In this document: one piece after another, positions 6,214-14,705 of the stretch
Layout of the letters: each line of letters begins with the position of its first letter
Numbering within the stretch: the first letter of the stretch is position 1
From: an uncultured Clostridia bacterium
GTDB lineage: Bacteria > Bacillota > Clostridia > Christensenellales > Borkfalkiaceae
DNA length: 15,030 bases
Assembly: GCA_944338265.1 (NCBI GenBank)
Contig: CALVLO010000016.1
Span: 1-15,030 of the forward strand
Direction: 5' to 3'
The notes under the pieces: model-generated
What the model was told of the DNA's origin: nothing
Seen by the model: only the letters and a program-made list of their open reading frames with translations
Databases searched by the model: none
Made by a program: the position numbers and the translations under genes

Positions 6214-7050
6214 TTAGTAGAGCCCGAGCGCGTTGAGCCAGAAACAGCCGAGCGAGAGGCAGAGAAGATACACGCTGAAGCCCATATAGTTCGCCTTGCG
6301 GATGATCTTGAGCATCCACTTAACGGCGAGGAAGCCGAACAGGGCAGAGAGCACCACGCCGCACGCCATGCCCGCGATCTCGGGCGCGCCGATCGAAGTA
6401 AAGTACGAGGGCTCGCCCGTAACGACGTCCTTCACCCCGCCCGCGATCTCCACAAGAAAGCTCCCCAAAATGACGGGGATGCTCATCAGAAAGGAAAATT
6501 TCGCGACTTCATCCCGCTTGGCGCCCGATACGGTGCCCGCCACGATGGTGGAACCGCTGCGCGAGATGCCCGGGAAGAGCGCGACTGCCTGCATCAGCCC
6601 CATCGGCACCGTGCTCCTCCACCCGAGCGCGCGCGGCGCCTTTTGCCGCTTGGCGATGAACTCGCACACGAGCAGCATGAGCGCCGTCACGGCAAAGCAG
6701 AGCGCAAGATACAAAAGCGCCGTCTCGCCCGAGAAGAGCGCATCGATCTTATCGCTGAATACAAGCCCGATGACGCCCGCGGGAATGGTCGCCACGATCA
6801 GCATGCAGAGCGGCTTCAACGGCTTTTTGAACAAGCCCAAAATATCCTTCCAGAACACGACGAACACGGCAATGAGCGTGCCGAGGTGCATCATGATATT
6901 GATGAAGGTGAGCGCGCCGCCCTCCGTATTGAAGCCGAGCAGCTTCTGCAAAAGCGTAAGATGCCCGCTCGAAGAGACGGGTAAAAATTCCGTGAGCCCC
7001 TGTACGATGCCGAGCACAGAGGACTTCCAAATGGCTTCCCAAAATCCCAT
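6214..7050 (-). CDS. uppP: UppP (BacA family), undecaprenyl-diphosphatase
   Basis: This 278-residue polytopic membrane enzyme removes a phosphate from undecaprenyl diphosphate, returning the lipid carrier used for peptidoglycan and other wall polymers. The two catalytic regions are intact: GIVQGLTEFLPVSSSGH (14-30), containing the [E/Q]xxxE motif with Gln17 and Glu21 plus Ser27 and His30, and PGISRSGSTI (160-169). The length is typical of the family. The ATG at 7050 has AAGGAG upstream. Family members are also linked to low-level bacitracin resistance. It lies 113 nt after the PrsA-like gene with no clear terminator between, and upstream of the small YjzC-like gene on the same strand. Confidence 0.96.
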   Translation of the reverse strand: MGFWEAIWKSSVLGIVQGLTEFLPVSSSGHLTLLQKLLGFNTEGGALTFINIMMHLGTLIAVFVVFWKDILGLFKKPLKPLCMLIVATIPAGVIGLVFSDKIDALFSGETALLYLALCFAVTALMLLVCEFIAKRQKAPRALGWRSTVPMGLMQAVALFPGISRSGSTIVAGTVSGAKRDEVAKFSFLMSIPVILGSFLVEIAGGVKDVVTGEPSYFTSIGAPEIAGMACGVVLSALFGFLAVKWMLKIIRKANYMGFSVYLLCLSLGCFWLNALGLY

Positions 7051-7063
7051 GCTTGCTCCTTAT

Positions 7064-7079
7064 TGCCCCGCGCGGGGCA
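7064..7079. repeat. 16-nt perfect palindrome before the uppP SD
   Basis: TGCCCCGCGCGGGGCA is exactly self-complementary and ends four bases before the uppP SD. As RNA it gives a 6-bp stem with loop GCGC; as DNA it could be a dimer-binding operator. It lacks a T tract. The rest of the 113-nt gap to the upstream gene shows no convincing promoter. Confidence 0.5.
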
Positions 7080-7163
7080 TGCGGCGGGAGAAACACCCCC
7101 CGAAAATAGAAATACGCCGAGGGGCAAAGCTGCATCTCAGCGTGATTTCGTAAAAAGTTTTGC

Positions 7164-9347
7164 TCAGTTGGAAGAATCCAACGAGAGAAGATCCTGATAG
7201 CGATCTTCGTACAGCGTCTTGCAGTCGATATAGCGGTTGAGCGCCTTCGTCTGCTGTACGTTGGTGTACTGCTCGGCAATGTCTGCACGCAGCGCCTCGT
7301 AGAAGAGGTAGGAGAACGTCCCCTCCGTCTCTTTGAGCGCATCGTCGTAGCTGAACGGCTCGAGGCTGTCCTCCATAAAGGAGAAGGTGCAGTAGATGAT
7401 ATGCCAGCCGTAGTCGGTGGCGACGACGACGTAGTTGCCCGCACCCTGCTTGCAGACGTACTGCGCGGCATACTCGAACTCATCGACGTAGTCCGTATCG
7501 CCGATGCTCACGGCATAGCCGAGGTAGGTATTCAGCCCCGCCGTATCCGTATTATATGCAAAGGAGAGCTCGTTGATGGCAGAATAGACGACGTTCTCGG
7601 CAGAACCCGCAAGGAACATCTCGTTGGCATTGAAGCCGCCGCCGAAATCCACTTCGCCCGCATAGTAGATGAACTTGCTCTGATCGACGGTCTCGTTCCC
7701 GTCCGTATCCTGCTTATAATAGTCCTGCACGGCGCGCGTAAAGTAATCTTCTTTATCGGAAGCAGGCGTGATGACGCCGTCGTCTGCAATGGAACCGACA
7801 TAATTGCCGCTCACGCTGAACGACTCGCCATCCGAAAGCGCGCCCTGCACGGCTTCCGATTGGAGATAGCCCTTCATCTCCGCAATGAAGGCATCCACAT
7901 CGATGTGGTTGGGCGTGGCGACCTTCTTTTCCGCATTGTATACGCCGTTGTAGGTGTATTTGCCGAGGTAGTTGGGGATGCGCTCGTAGCGGGAATTTTC
8001 GGAAATGCCGTCTTCGAAGAAGAGGAGGCTGCGCCCGTCGTTGCCGTTCGTGTAACCGCTGTCCGAGGTGAAGGAATGATCGGTCTCCCCCGTCATCCAG
8101 GTGCCGCGCTGATCGGTCGCGCGCAGGTCCTTCAAAAGCTCTGCACGGCAGGCAAACTTCTTCTCCTTCCAAACGCTCTCTGCTGCATCATCGTAGTCGT
8201 TCTTATGATCTTCGAGCTTCTGCGACTGCGAAGCAGAGAAGGGAAGCAGGATATTGACGACGTAGCCATACCCCGCCGCGGGCGCGGTGAGCACGAAGGA
8301 CTCGTCCCCCATCCCGTCGAGCGCGGTCTCGAACGTCTCTTCGCCCGTATCGGGATCGGAAAAGGCATCCTTTTGGCGGGCGAGCACGGCATTGAACTCG
8401 CTTTGCACGACTTCCTCCGTGAGATCCGCCACGGCTTCCTGCTCGAACTTTTCATTCAGCTTTTGGATGAGGCGGTCTTCATAGGCGCTGCGCAGCTCGA
8501 TATTGAAGTAGGAGAGCTTTTCGAACTCCATCACGTTATCGCGCGAGCCGATGAGATTGTTGGAACGAAGATTGGCAAGGAAGGCGCTGTAAGCGCGTTG
8601 GCGGGTGCTGGGCGTGGAGCCCTCCGGCGCCTCGTAGCTGCCGCAGGATGCGAGCGTGTTGTAGCCCGTATAGACGTTGTAGAGCGGATCGAAATACTCC
8701 GCGTTTTCGGTATCGACGCCCGTAGGAAGAGTGCGGACGGTCTCGTCCGAAGAAGAAGACTCCTCCGCGGCGATGATGCTCTCTTCCTGCGTATCGATGG
8801 TGTTGTTGAACACCATGCGGGTGCGGTAGAGCGCGAGCGCTTTTTCATCCTCATCGAGGAAGGAGCCGATGGTCGCAAGCGTGCGGTCGGCTTCCGTAAA
8901 GGTGCGCCCCTCCGCCTCCGCCGCCTGTTTTGCGGCGTCGACGGCGGCATTCAGCCCGTCCATCGTGTACTGCCCGCCCTCTGCGTCGCCGTTTTTCAAA
9001 AGATATGCCATGGCATATTGGATGTACACGGCGCGGTTGGTGAGCGTCTCGGCGACCATCTCGAAGGTATCGCGGTACGTCCAGCCGTTTTGCTGCATGG
9101 CGGAATACCCCGTTGTCACGAAGTACGCCACCATCTCGAGCTTGGTGATCTCCGTCGTCTGAATGGCGTCCTTATAGTCGCCGTAACCGTCCTCTGTAAA
9201 TTGGGCGCTCGAAGCGATGTTCACTTCGGCGATGACCTGTTCGTAGTCGCTCGTCAGGTTGGTGGAAACGAGGTCGCACCCCGCAAGGACCGAACAGCCC
9301 AATGCCGCGGCGAGCGCGACCGCCGCGATTTTCGTTGTTTTCCTCAT
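7164..9347 (-). CDS. Large PrsA/SurA-like lipoprotein (putative foldase)
   Basis: This 727-residue predicted lipoprotein has a signal peptide (KK/R-rich start, hydrophobic 7-20) and lipobox LAGC with Cys24, so it is anchored outside the cell membrane. The middle has a helical, charged region around 245-325 (RQRAYSAFLANLRSNNL...) as in SurA/PrsA N-terminal domains. The C-terminal part has VVVATDYGWHIIYC (around 640-653), which resembles the G[YW]HII strand of parvulin prolyl isomerases. A Ser/Glu-rich linker (188-203) is present. It is about twice the usual PrsA size, and only a degenerate isomerase core can be seen, so enzymatic activity is uncertain. Position after mfd fits the frequent mfd-foldase pairing in Firmicutes. 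The ATG at 9347 has GGAG 6 nt upstream and its own promoter. Confidence 0.7.
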   Translation of the reverse strand: MRKTTKIAAVALAAALGCSVLAGCDLVSTNLTSDYEQVIAEVNIASSAQFTEDGYGDYKDAIQTTEITKLEMVAYFVTTGYSAMQQNGWTYRDTFEMVAETLTNRAVYIQYAMAYLLKNGDAEGGQYTMDGLNAAVDAAKQAAEAEGRTFTEADRTLATIGSFLDEDEKALALYRTRMVFNNTIDTQEESIIAAEESSSSDETVRTLPTGVDTENAEYFDPLYNVYTGYNTLASCGSYEAPEGSTPSTRQRAYSAFLANLRSNNLIGSRDNVMEFEKLSYFNIELRSAYEDRLIQKLNEKFEQEAVADLTEEVVQSEFNAVLARQKDAFSDPDTGEETFETALDGMGDESFVLTAPAAGYGYVVNILLPFSASQSQKLEDHKNDYDDAAESVWKEKKFACRAELLKDLRATDQRGTWMTGETDHSFTSDSGYTNGNDGRSLLFFEDGISENSRYERIPNYLGKYTYNGVYNAEKKVATPNHIDVDAFIAEMKGYLQSEAVQGALSDGESFSVSGNYVGSIADDGVITPASDKEDYFTRAVQDYYKQDTDGNETVDQSKFIYYAGEVDFGGGFNANEMFLAGSAENVVYSAINELSFAYNTDTAGLNTYLGYAVSIGDTDYVDEFEYAAQYVCKQGAGNYVVVATDYGWHIIYCTFSFMEDSLEPFSYDDALKETEGTFSYLFYEALRADIAEQYTNVQQTKALNRYIDCKTLYEDRYQDLLSLDSSN

Positions 9348-9376
9348 GTTCTGCTCCGAGAAAAAATTTCAAGCTT

Positions 9377-9395
9377 CGGCTGCAAATCGCAGCCG
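9377..9395 (-). promoter_or_regulatory. Leader hairpin of the PrsA-like gene
   Basis: On the minus strand CGGCTGC pairs with GCAGCCG around GATTT, within the roughly 60-nt leader. A T6 run follows, but only after about 13 nt, so it is not a standard terminator. The same CGGCTGC/GCAGCCG core occurs in the terminator at 4154-4193. Confidence 0.4.
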
Positions 9396-9417
9396 CACGA
9401 TATCCGTTATCCCGTCC

Positions 9418-9446
9418 ATTATATCGTATTTTTGCAAAATCCGCAA
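9418..9446 (-). promoter_or_regulatory. Sigma-A promoter of the PrsA-like gene
   Basis: On the minus strand TTGCGG (9446-9441) is followed after exactly 17 nt by a perfect TATAAT (9423-9418). Initiation would fall near 9411, about 64 nt before the ATG. The promoter starts only 17 nt after the mfd stop. Confidence 0.8.
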
Positions 9447-9463
9447 TGATTTCGCGGTGAAAA

Positions 9464-12400
9464 TCAGGCAAAACTTCGCGCAAACTTCAAAAATTTCGTC
9501 ATGAGCAGCATCGTCTTGCCCCCGTCGCCCTGCGGGCGGAAGGTAAGAACGGGCGCGCTCGTCATATCCAGCCCCACCGCGGCGCGGTAGCGCTCCATCG
9601 CCGCGGAGAGCCCCTCGTCCGAGAGCGCATCGAGCGAGGCAAACTCGAGCGCGCCGCCCTTGCGCCCCACGGAGATCTTTTTCACGCGGAAGGGCGCGGC
9701 GTAGCTCTTGAGCACGGCGATGATGAGCAGGTTGAGCGTCTCGGGCGGGAGCGGGCCGTAGGTCTCCTCCATCGCAAGGCACACCCGCTTGTAATCTTCG
9801 AGCGAGCGGATCTCGGCGATCTGCTTGTAGCAATCCATCCGCCCCGCGTTGGACTCGACGTACCGCTCGGGGATGAACGCCGTCGCCTTGATATCGAGAT
9901 CGATGCTCTCCTGCCGCTCGCCCGTGATCTCCTCTTTTAAGATCTTGGCATACAGCTCGTAGCCCACCTTGTCCATGTGCCCGTGCTGCTCCGCGCCCAG
10001 AACGTTGCCCGCGCCGCGGATCTCCAGATCGCGCATGGCGATCTTGAAGCCGGAGCCGAGCTCGGTAAATTGCATCACGGCTTTCAAGCGCTCCGCCGCC
10101 GTCTGCGTCATCACCTTTTCGGGCTTGTAGGTAAAATAGGCGTGCGCGAGGCGGGTGCTCCGCCCCACCCTGCCGCGGAGCTGATAGAGCTGCGAGATGC
10201 CCAGCCTGTCCGCATCGATGACGATGAGGGTGTTGGCGTTGGGCAGGTCGATGCCGTTTTCGATGATGGTCGTCGTCACGAGCACGTCGTACTCGCCGCG
10301 GTAAAATCCGAAGACGTTCTTTTCCAGCGTCGCCCTGTCCATCCTGCCGTGCGCCACGCAGATGCGCGCCTCGGGCACGAACTCCGAAAGCCGCCCCGCA
10401 TAGGCGTAAATGCTCTCCACGCGGTTATAGAGGAGGAAGATCTGCCCGCCGCGGGCGATCTCCCTGAGGCAGGCGTCCCGCACGAGCGTCTCCGTCTCCT
10501 CGGCAACGTATGTCTGCACGGGCACGCGGGCGTGCGGCGGCGTTTGGATGGTGGAGATATCGCGGATGCCCGAGAGCGAGAGGTGCAGCGTCCGCGGGAT
10601 GGGCGTCGCCGTCATCGTGAGGCAGTCCACATCCCGCTTGTAATTTTTGATTTTCTCCTTGTGCTCGACGCCGAAGCGCTGCTCCTCATCGAGGATCAGA
10701 AGCCCCAGATCGCGGAATTTCACGTCCGCGGAGAGCAGGCGATGGGTGCCGATGAGAAGATCGATGTCCCCCCTCTGCAATTTCTGCAAAATATCCGCCT
10801 GTTCCCTTTCGGTGCGGAAGCGGTTGAGGCACGCCACCCGCACGCCGAAGGGCTCCATGCGCGCCGTCGCCGTCGTGAAATGCTGCTCGGAGAGCACGGT
10901 GCTCGGGCACATGAGCGCCGCCTGCCGCCCCGCGAGAATGCACAGATACGCCGCACGGAGCGCGACTTCCGTCTTGCCGAAGCCCACGTCGCCGCACAGC
11001 AGCCTGTCCATCACCTTCCCGGAGCGCATGTCGGCGAGGATCTCCTCGGTGGAGGCTGCCTGATCGGGCGTATCCTCATACGGGAACGCCGCGCAAAATT
11101 CCTCCATCTCCTCAAAATAATCGGGGAAGACGTAGCCCTTCTTCTCCTGCCGCTCGGCGTAGAGCGCCTTTAAGTCGAAGGCAAGTTTTTTGAGCGACGC
11201 ACGCACGCGCGCCTTCACGCGCTCGAACTCGCCGCCGCCGATCTTGGAGAGCGCAGGGCTGTCGCCGCCCATGTATTTGGACAAGACGTCCATCTGCTCA
11301 ACGGGAACGTGCAGCACGTCGCCGTCCTTATAGGCGAGGGAGACGTACTCCTTGGTGCCGTCCGTCGTCTCGATGCGCTGGATGCCCGTCACGCGCCCCA
11401 CGCCATACGTCTCGTGCACGGCGTAATCGCCGATCTCGGGCGCGAAAAATAAGTCCCCTCGCCGTTTTTTAATGCGGCGGGGCGCCGTCCCCCCGGGGAA
11501 GATATCGCCCGAACCGATGACGGCAAGCTTGCACTCGTGCAGCACAAAGCCCTGCGCGAGCGCCTCTTCCTGCACGGAAAACCCCGCAAAGGCAGGAAGG
11601 CTTGCGGGAAGGGGCACGGGCGTGAGATATTCCTCTGTGAGCGTCTCCCTCAGCTTTTGGGCGCGCTCCGGCGTGCCGCAGTACAGAATGACGCGATACC
11701 CCGTCCGCTTCCATGTTTTGAGGTCGGAGACGAGATCGGCAAGCGAGCCCTGGTAGCGGCGCGCGGGCGTGGAGGTCATGTTGAAAATTTTCAGCGGGTC
11801 GAAAAAGCCGATATTGCCCGCGAACGTCTGCAAGGCGAGGGTGCGGAAATCCGTAAAGCGCTGCATCCGCTCCGCGGGCACATACTGCGCGAGGGAGAAC
11901 GGGAACACCTCGCCCCCCTTTTCAAGCTCGGCATACCGCTCGAAGTGCTCCTTATAGAGCCCCTCCAACTTATCGCGGATGAGCTTGCTCTCGTCAAAGA
12001 CGAGCACGCAATCGGACGGGAGCACGGAAAAAAGATCGCCCGCATTTTGCAAGAGCGGCAGCACGAAATCGGTGGGCGCGCCGCTCTCCACCTCCTCCGC
12101 AATGGCATTCATGCGCGCATAGGCGGCGGAGGATACAGCCTTTTTGGCGGCTTCGCGCATGGCAGCCGCAACGCGCCCGCGCTCGCCCTCCCCGTAGGCG
12201 GCGTCCGTCGCCGCGGCGATCTCGATGCGGGAGATAAGCGGATAGCGCTCCCCCGTCACCTCGTCGTAGGGCTTGATGCTCTCCACCTCGTCGCCGAAAA
12301 AGTCGATGCGGACAGGGTGCTCGCAGTTGACGGGGTAAATATCGAGAACGTCGCCGCGCACGGCAAACGTCCCCTTTGTCTCGGGGGAGGCGTCGCGGAC

Positions 12401-12853
12401 GTAGCCCGCCTGCACGAGCGCCTCGATGAGGGCGCGCATCTCCCGCTCCTTGCCCGTCTCCAACGCGAACACGGGAAGCGTTTTGGGCACGAGCTGGCAG
12501 AGTGCCTCCACGTCGCACACCAAAACTTCCGCGCCCGCCTGCCACCGATAGAGCGCGGTGAGGCGGCGGAAGAGCGCCTCGCGCGAGCCCGCGCGGCGGA
12601 AGGTGAGCACCTCGTCTTTGGCGGCAAGCAGCGCCGTATCCCGCCCGGAGAGCACGGCAATGCTCTCCGCCGCACGCTTTGCCGTGAGCGCATCCGACGT
12701 CACATACACGACGCGGCTTTGCAGCATGGCGGCAATGAAGTACTTCTGCGCATCGGATACCCCGAAAACGGCAGTCGGCACGCCGTTTTGTACAGACGCG
12801 CCGAGCAGCGGGTACTCCCCGTTAAGAAATTCAAAGCAAAAAAAGTCTCTCAT
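9464..12853 (-). CDS. mfd: Mfd, transcription-repair coupling factor
   Basis: This 1129-residue DNA translocase removes RNA polymerase stalled at DNA damage and recruits UvrA. The N-terminal UvrB-like module (1 to about 350) includes TKGTFAVRGDVLDIYP. The RNA polymerase-interacting domain lies around 470-530 (GDYAVHETYGVGRVTGI...VPVEQMDVLSKY). Helicase motifs are intact: Walker A GDVGFGKT (621-628), DEEQ box (722-725), TAT (748-750) and QLRGRVGR (891-898). The RGAGNVLGAEQHGHM translocation segment is at 946-960, and the C-terminal UvrA-masking domain follows from about 985. The length is typical. The ATG overlaps the pth stop by 4 nt (ATGA), so it should be translated with pth. No strong terminator follows; the next gene's promoter begins at once. 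Confidence 0.98.
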   Translation of the reverse strand: MRDFFCFEFLNGEYPLLGASVQNGVPTAVFGVSDAQKYFIAAMLQSRVVYVTSDALTAKRAAESIAVLSGRDTALLAAKDEVLTFRRAGSREALFRRLTALYRWQAGAEVLVCDVEALCQLVPKTLPVFALETGKEREMRALIEALVQAGYVRDASPETKGTFAVRGDVLDIYPVNCEHPVRIDFFGDEVESIKPYDEVTGERYPLISRIEIAAATDAAYGEGERGRVAAAMREAAKKAVSSAAYARMNAIAEEVESGAPTDFVLPLLQNAGDLFSVLPSDCVLVFDESKLIRDKLEGLYKEHFERYAELEKGGEVFPFSLAQYVPAERMQRFTDFRTLALQTFAGNIGFFDPLKIFNMTSTPARRYQGSLADLVSDLKTWKRTGYRVILYCGTPERAQKLRETLTEEYLTPVPLPASLPAFAGFSVQEEALAQGFVLHECKLAVIGSGDIFPGGTAPRRIKKRRGDLFFAPEIGDYAVHETYGVGRVTGIQRIETTDGTKEYVSLAYKDGDVLHVPVEQMDVLSKYMGGDSPALSKIGGGEFERVKARVRASLKKLAFDLKALYAERQEKKGYVFPDYFEEMEEFCAAFPYEDTPDQAASTEEILADMRSGKVMDRLLCGDVGFGKTEVALRAAYLCILAGRQAALMCPSTVLSEQHFTTATARMEPFGVRVACLNRFRTEREQADILQKLQRGDIDLLIGTHRLLSADVKFRDLGLLILDEEQRFGVEHKEKIKNYKRDVDCLTMTATPIPRTLHLSLSGIRDISTIQTPPHARVPVQTYVAEETETLVRDACLREIARGGQIFLLYNRVESIYAYAGRLSEFVPEARICVAHGRMDRATLEKNVFGFYRGEYDVLVTTTIIENGIDLPNANTLIVIDADRLGISQLYQLRGRVGRSTRLAHAYFTYKPEKVMTQTAAERLKAVMQFTELGSGFKIAMRDLEIRGAGNVLGAEQHGHMDKVGYELYAKILKEEITGERQESIDLDIKATAFIPERYVESNAGRMDCYKQIAEIRSLEDYKRVCLAMEETYGPLPPETLNLLIIAVLKSYAAPFRVKKISVGRKGGALEFASLDALSDEGLSAAMERYRAAVGLDMTSAPVLTFRPQGDGGKTMLLMTKFLKFARSFA

Positions 12854-13413
12854 CCGTTATACCTGTTCATCACGAGATCGAGCCGCTCCCCCTTCGCAAG
12901 CGCCACGGCAGCCTCCGCCGCGCGTTGGCACGCCGCCGAAAAGAGGTCGTAATCCTCCTTCCGGACCTCGGAGAGAACGTAATGGATGATGGGGATCTCC
13001 ACCCCTTCGTCGCGGATGCCGATGCGGATGCGGACGAAGTCCGTAAGCCCCGTCTCGGCGATGACCGAGCGCATACCGTTGTGCGTGCCCGCCCCGCCCG
13101 AGGCGCGGATGCGGACATGCCCCTTGGGAAGATCGTAATCATCGTACAGCACAACGAGCTCCTTGGGCGAGAGCTTGTAGCGCGCCATGAGCTGTTTGAC
13201 GGCGCGCCCCGAGGCATTCATATAGGTGAGCGGGCGGGCAACGATCACCTTTTCGCCGCCGAGATACCCCTCCGCGACGCTCGCCTCGCACTCCTTCTTT
13301 TTGAACTTCGCGCCGAGCAGCGCCGCAGCATCCCCCGCGGCGAGAAAGCCCATGTTATGGAAGGTCTTTTGGTACTTTTCTTCGGGATTGCCCAATCCTA
13401 CAATCAAAAACAT
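12850..13413 (-). CDS. pth: Pth, peptidyl-tRNA hydrolase
   Basis: This 187-residue cytoplasmic enzyme cleaves peptides from prematurely released peptidyl-tRNA. The ATG at 13413 (MFLIVGLGNPEEKY) is chosen because the conserved family start begins there and GAGGAGAG precedes it; an upstream in-frame ATG at 13434 would add seven residues including the SD region. Active-site residues are in place: Asn9 (GLGNP), His19 (TFHNMGF), Asn66 (YMNASG), Asp92 (YDDYDLP) and Asn112 (GTHNGMRS). The Phe before the catalytic His is commonly Arg in other species. In B. subtilis the orthologue is spoVC, in a prs-linked cluster with mfd, as here. Its upstream side is unusual because the prs terminator ends about 19 nt before the ATG. 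Confidence 0.97.
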   Translation of the reverse strand: MFLIVGLGNPEEKYQKTFHNMGFLAAGDAAALLGAKFKKKECEASVAEGYLGGEKVIVARPLTYMNASGRAVKQLMARYKLSPKELVVLYDDYDLPKGHVRIRASGGAGTHNGMRSVIAETGLTDFVRIRIGIRDEGVEIPIIHYVLSEVRKEDYDLFSAACQRAAEAAVALAKGERLDLVMNRYNG

Positions 13414-13432
13414 GCTCTCTCCTCTTCGGCTC

Positions 13433-13459
13433 AAAAAAACGCCGCCGAAAGCTGGCGGC
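13433..13459 (-). terminator. Terminator between prs and pth
   Basis: On the minus strand GCCGCC (13459-13454) pairs with GGCGGC (13446-13441) around AGCTTTC; one base later seven T follow (13439-13433). It lies 20 nt after the prs stop and 19 nt before the pth ATG. TTCGGC, in the loop and right arm (13449-13444), can alternatively pair with GCCGAA (13430-13425) just before the pth SD. Confidence 0.82.
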
Positions 13460-13478
13460 AGTCTTTTGCAAAAATTTT

Positions 13479-14426
13479 TCAGTCGTAGATCTTGCTCATC
13501 GGCTTATCGAGATAGACGTTCTCGATGGCAGCCGCAAAAATATCTGCCGTGGAGAGCACTTTGATCTTGGGGATGCGCTTCTCCTCGGGGAGCTGGATGG
13601 TATCGAGCACAACGAGCTCCTCGATGGGCGATTTTTGGATGCGCTCGATGGCAGGTCCGGAGAGCACGGCGTGCGTGCAGCAGGCGAGGATTCGCTCCGC
13701 ACCCGCATCGACGAGCGCCTGCGCGCCCTGCACGATGGTGCCGCCCGTATCGATCATATCGTCAACGAGCAGGCACTTCTTGCCCTCGACGTTGCCGATG
13801 ATGTTCATGACCTCCATCACATTGGCGCGGGGGCGGCGCTTATCGATGATCGCCATCGGGCAGTTGAGCCGCTCCGCGACCTTACGCGCACGGTTGACGG
13901 AACCGACGTCGGGCGAGACGACGATATAGCTCTCGTCCATCTTATCGGCAAAATAATTGTAGAGCGTGGGCCCGCCCAACAGGTTATCCACGGGGATATT
14001 GAAAAAGCCCTGGATCTGCGCGGCGTGCAAGTCCATCGTGAGCACGCGGTCCGCACCCGCAGAGGTGAGAAGATCGGCAACAAGCTTTGCCGTGATGGGA
14101 TCGCGCGAGCGCGCCTTCCGATCCTGACGGGCATAGCCGAAATAGGGCATGACCGCCGTCACGCGCCCCGCAGAAGCGCGCTTTGCCGCGTCGATCATGA
14201 TGAGAAGTTCCATCAGATTGTCGTTGACGGGCGTAGAGGTCGATTGAATGATGAAGAGATCGCGCCCGCGCACCGTCTCACCGAGGTGCACGCTCGTCTC
14301 CCCGTCTGAAAATTTGCCTACTTCGATGTTGCCGAGCGTCGTATTGAGTTTTTTTGCGATCGCCTCGGCAAGAGGTCTGTTGGAGTTGCCTGCAAAAAGT
14401 TTGATCTCGTTGCCGTGTGTAATCAT
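13479..14426 (-). CDS. prs: Ribose-phosphate pyrophosphokinase (PRPP synthase)
   Basis: This 315-residue class I PRPP synthase transfers pyrophosphate from ATP to ribose 5-phosphate, supplying purine, pyrimidine, NAD, histidine and tryptophan synthesis. Motifs visible are the ATP-binding YARQDRK (98-104), catalytic His134 in MDLHAAQIQGFF, the flexible-loop KRRPRAN segment (197-202) and the PRPP loop VDDMIDTGGT (221-230). The length is standard. The ATG at 14426 has GAGGAGAAGG upstream. A consensus promoter and a terminator directly after the gene suggest that much of its transcript is monocistronic, with possible read-through to pth-mfd. Confidence 0.98.
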   Translation of the reverse strand: MITHGNEIKLFAGNSNRPLAEAIAKKLNTTLGNIEVGKFSDGETSVHLGETVRGRDLFIIQSTSTPVNDNLMELLIMIDAAKRASAGRVTAVMPYFGYARQDRKARSRDPITAKLVADLLTSAGADRVLTMDLHAAQIQGFFNIPVDNLLGGPTLYNYFADKMDESYIVVSPDVGSVNRARKVAERLNCPMAIIDKRRPRANVMEVMNIIGNVEGKKCLLVDDMIDTGGTIVQGAQALVDAGAERILACCTHAVLSGPAIERIQKSPIEELVVLDTIQLPEEKRIPKIKVLSTADIFAAAIENVYLDKPMSKIYD

Positions 14427-14465
14427 GCCTTCTCCTCAGCCGAAATTTTTCTTGCGTACCCTCTT

Positions 14466-14494
14466 ATTATAATGGGTTTTGCCCCGTTCGTCAA
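14466..14494 (-). promoter_or_regulatory. Strong sigma-A promoter of prs
   Basis: On the minus strand TTGACG (14494-14489) and a perfect TATAAT (14471-14466) are separated by 17 nt. Transcription would begin near 14459, leaving a leader of about 33 nt that holds the SD. Confidence 0.88.
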
Positions 14495-14664
14495 CCGTTC
14501 GCGCGGGAAAATGCCTCTTTCTAAAAAGGAATTTTACACGGAACAAATTTTGAGATATTTTCCCATTGCCCCTCCTCGCATTCTCTCGCCCGCGAAAAGA
14601 AAGCGCCCATAGCAAGAAAATTGCCCTTCACGGCGGGAAAATTTGCAAAAGCGGGCAAAAGCAG
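14495..14664. other. Non-coding stretch between divergent prs and tRNA-Ser promoters
   Basis: No credible gene is seen here; short open frames lack an SD and family features. The stretch is relatively A/T-rich for this window. It holds a GGGAAAAT/ATTTTCCC inverted pair (about 14510 and 14553) and several GCGGGAAAA-like repeats. The GGCAAAAGCA/TGCTTTT dyad at 14656-14671 overlaps the -35 of the tRNA promoter. I assign no function. Confidence 0.5.
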
Positions 14665-14693
14665 TTGCTTTTTTTGCCGATTTGTTGTAGAAT
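14665..14693 (+). promoter_or_regulatory. Promoter of tRNA-Ser
   Basis: TTGCTT (14665-14670) and TAGAAT (14688-14693) are separated by 17 nt. Initiation near 14700 would leave a 5' extension of only a few bases before the tRNA. Confidence 0.75.
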
Positions 14694-14705
14694 AATTTTC
14701 GCTTT

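Noticed and set aside
7401..9449. 682-codon open frame on the plus strand, opposite the PrsA-like gene
   Set aside because: It mirrors the codon structure of the minus-strand gene, has no SD or family features, and would run through that gene's promoter. The lipobox, promoter and SD all support the minus-strand gene.
11537..12952. Long plus-strand open frame opposite mfd
   Set aside because: mfd motifs are unambiguous on the minus strand; the plus-strand product is Arg/His/Glu-rich without any recognisable feature.
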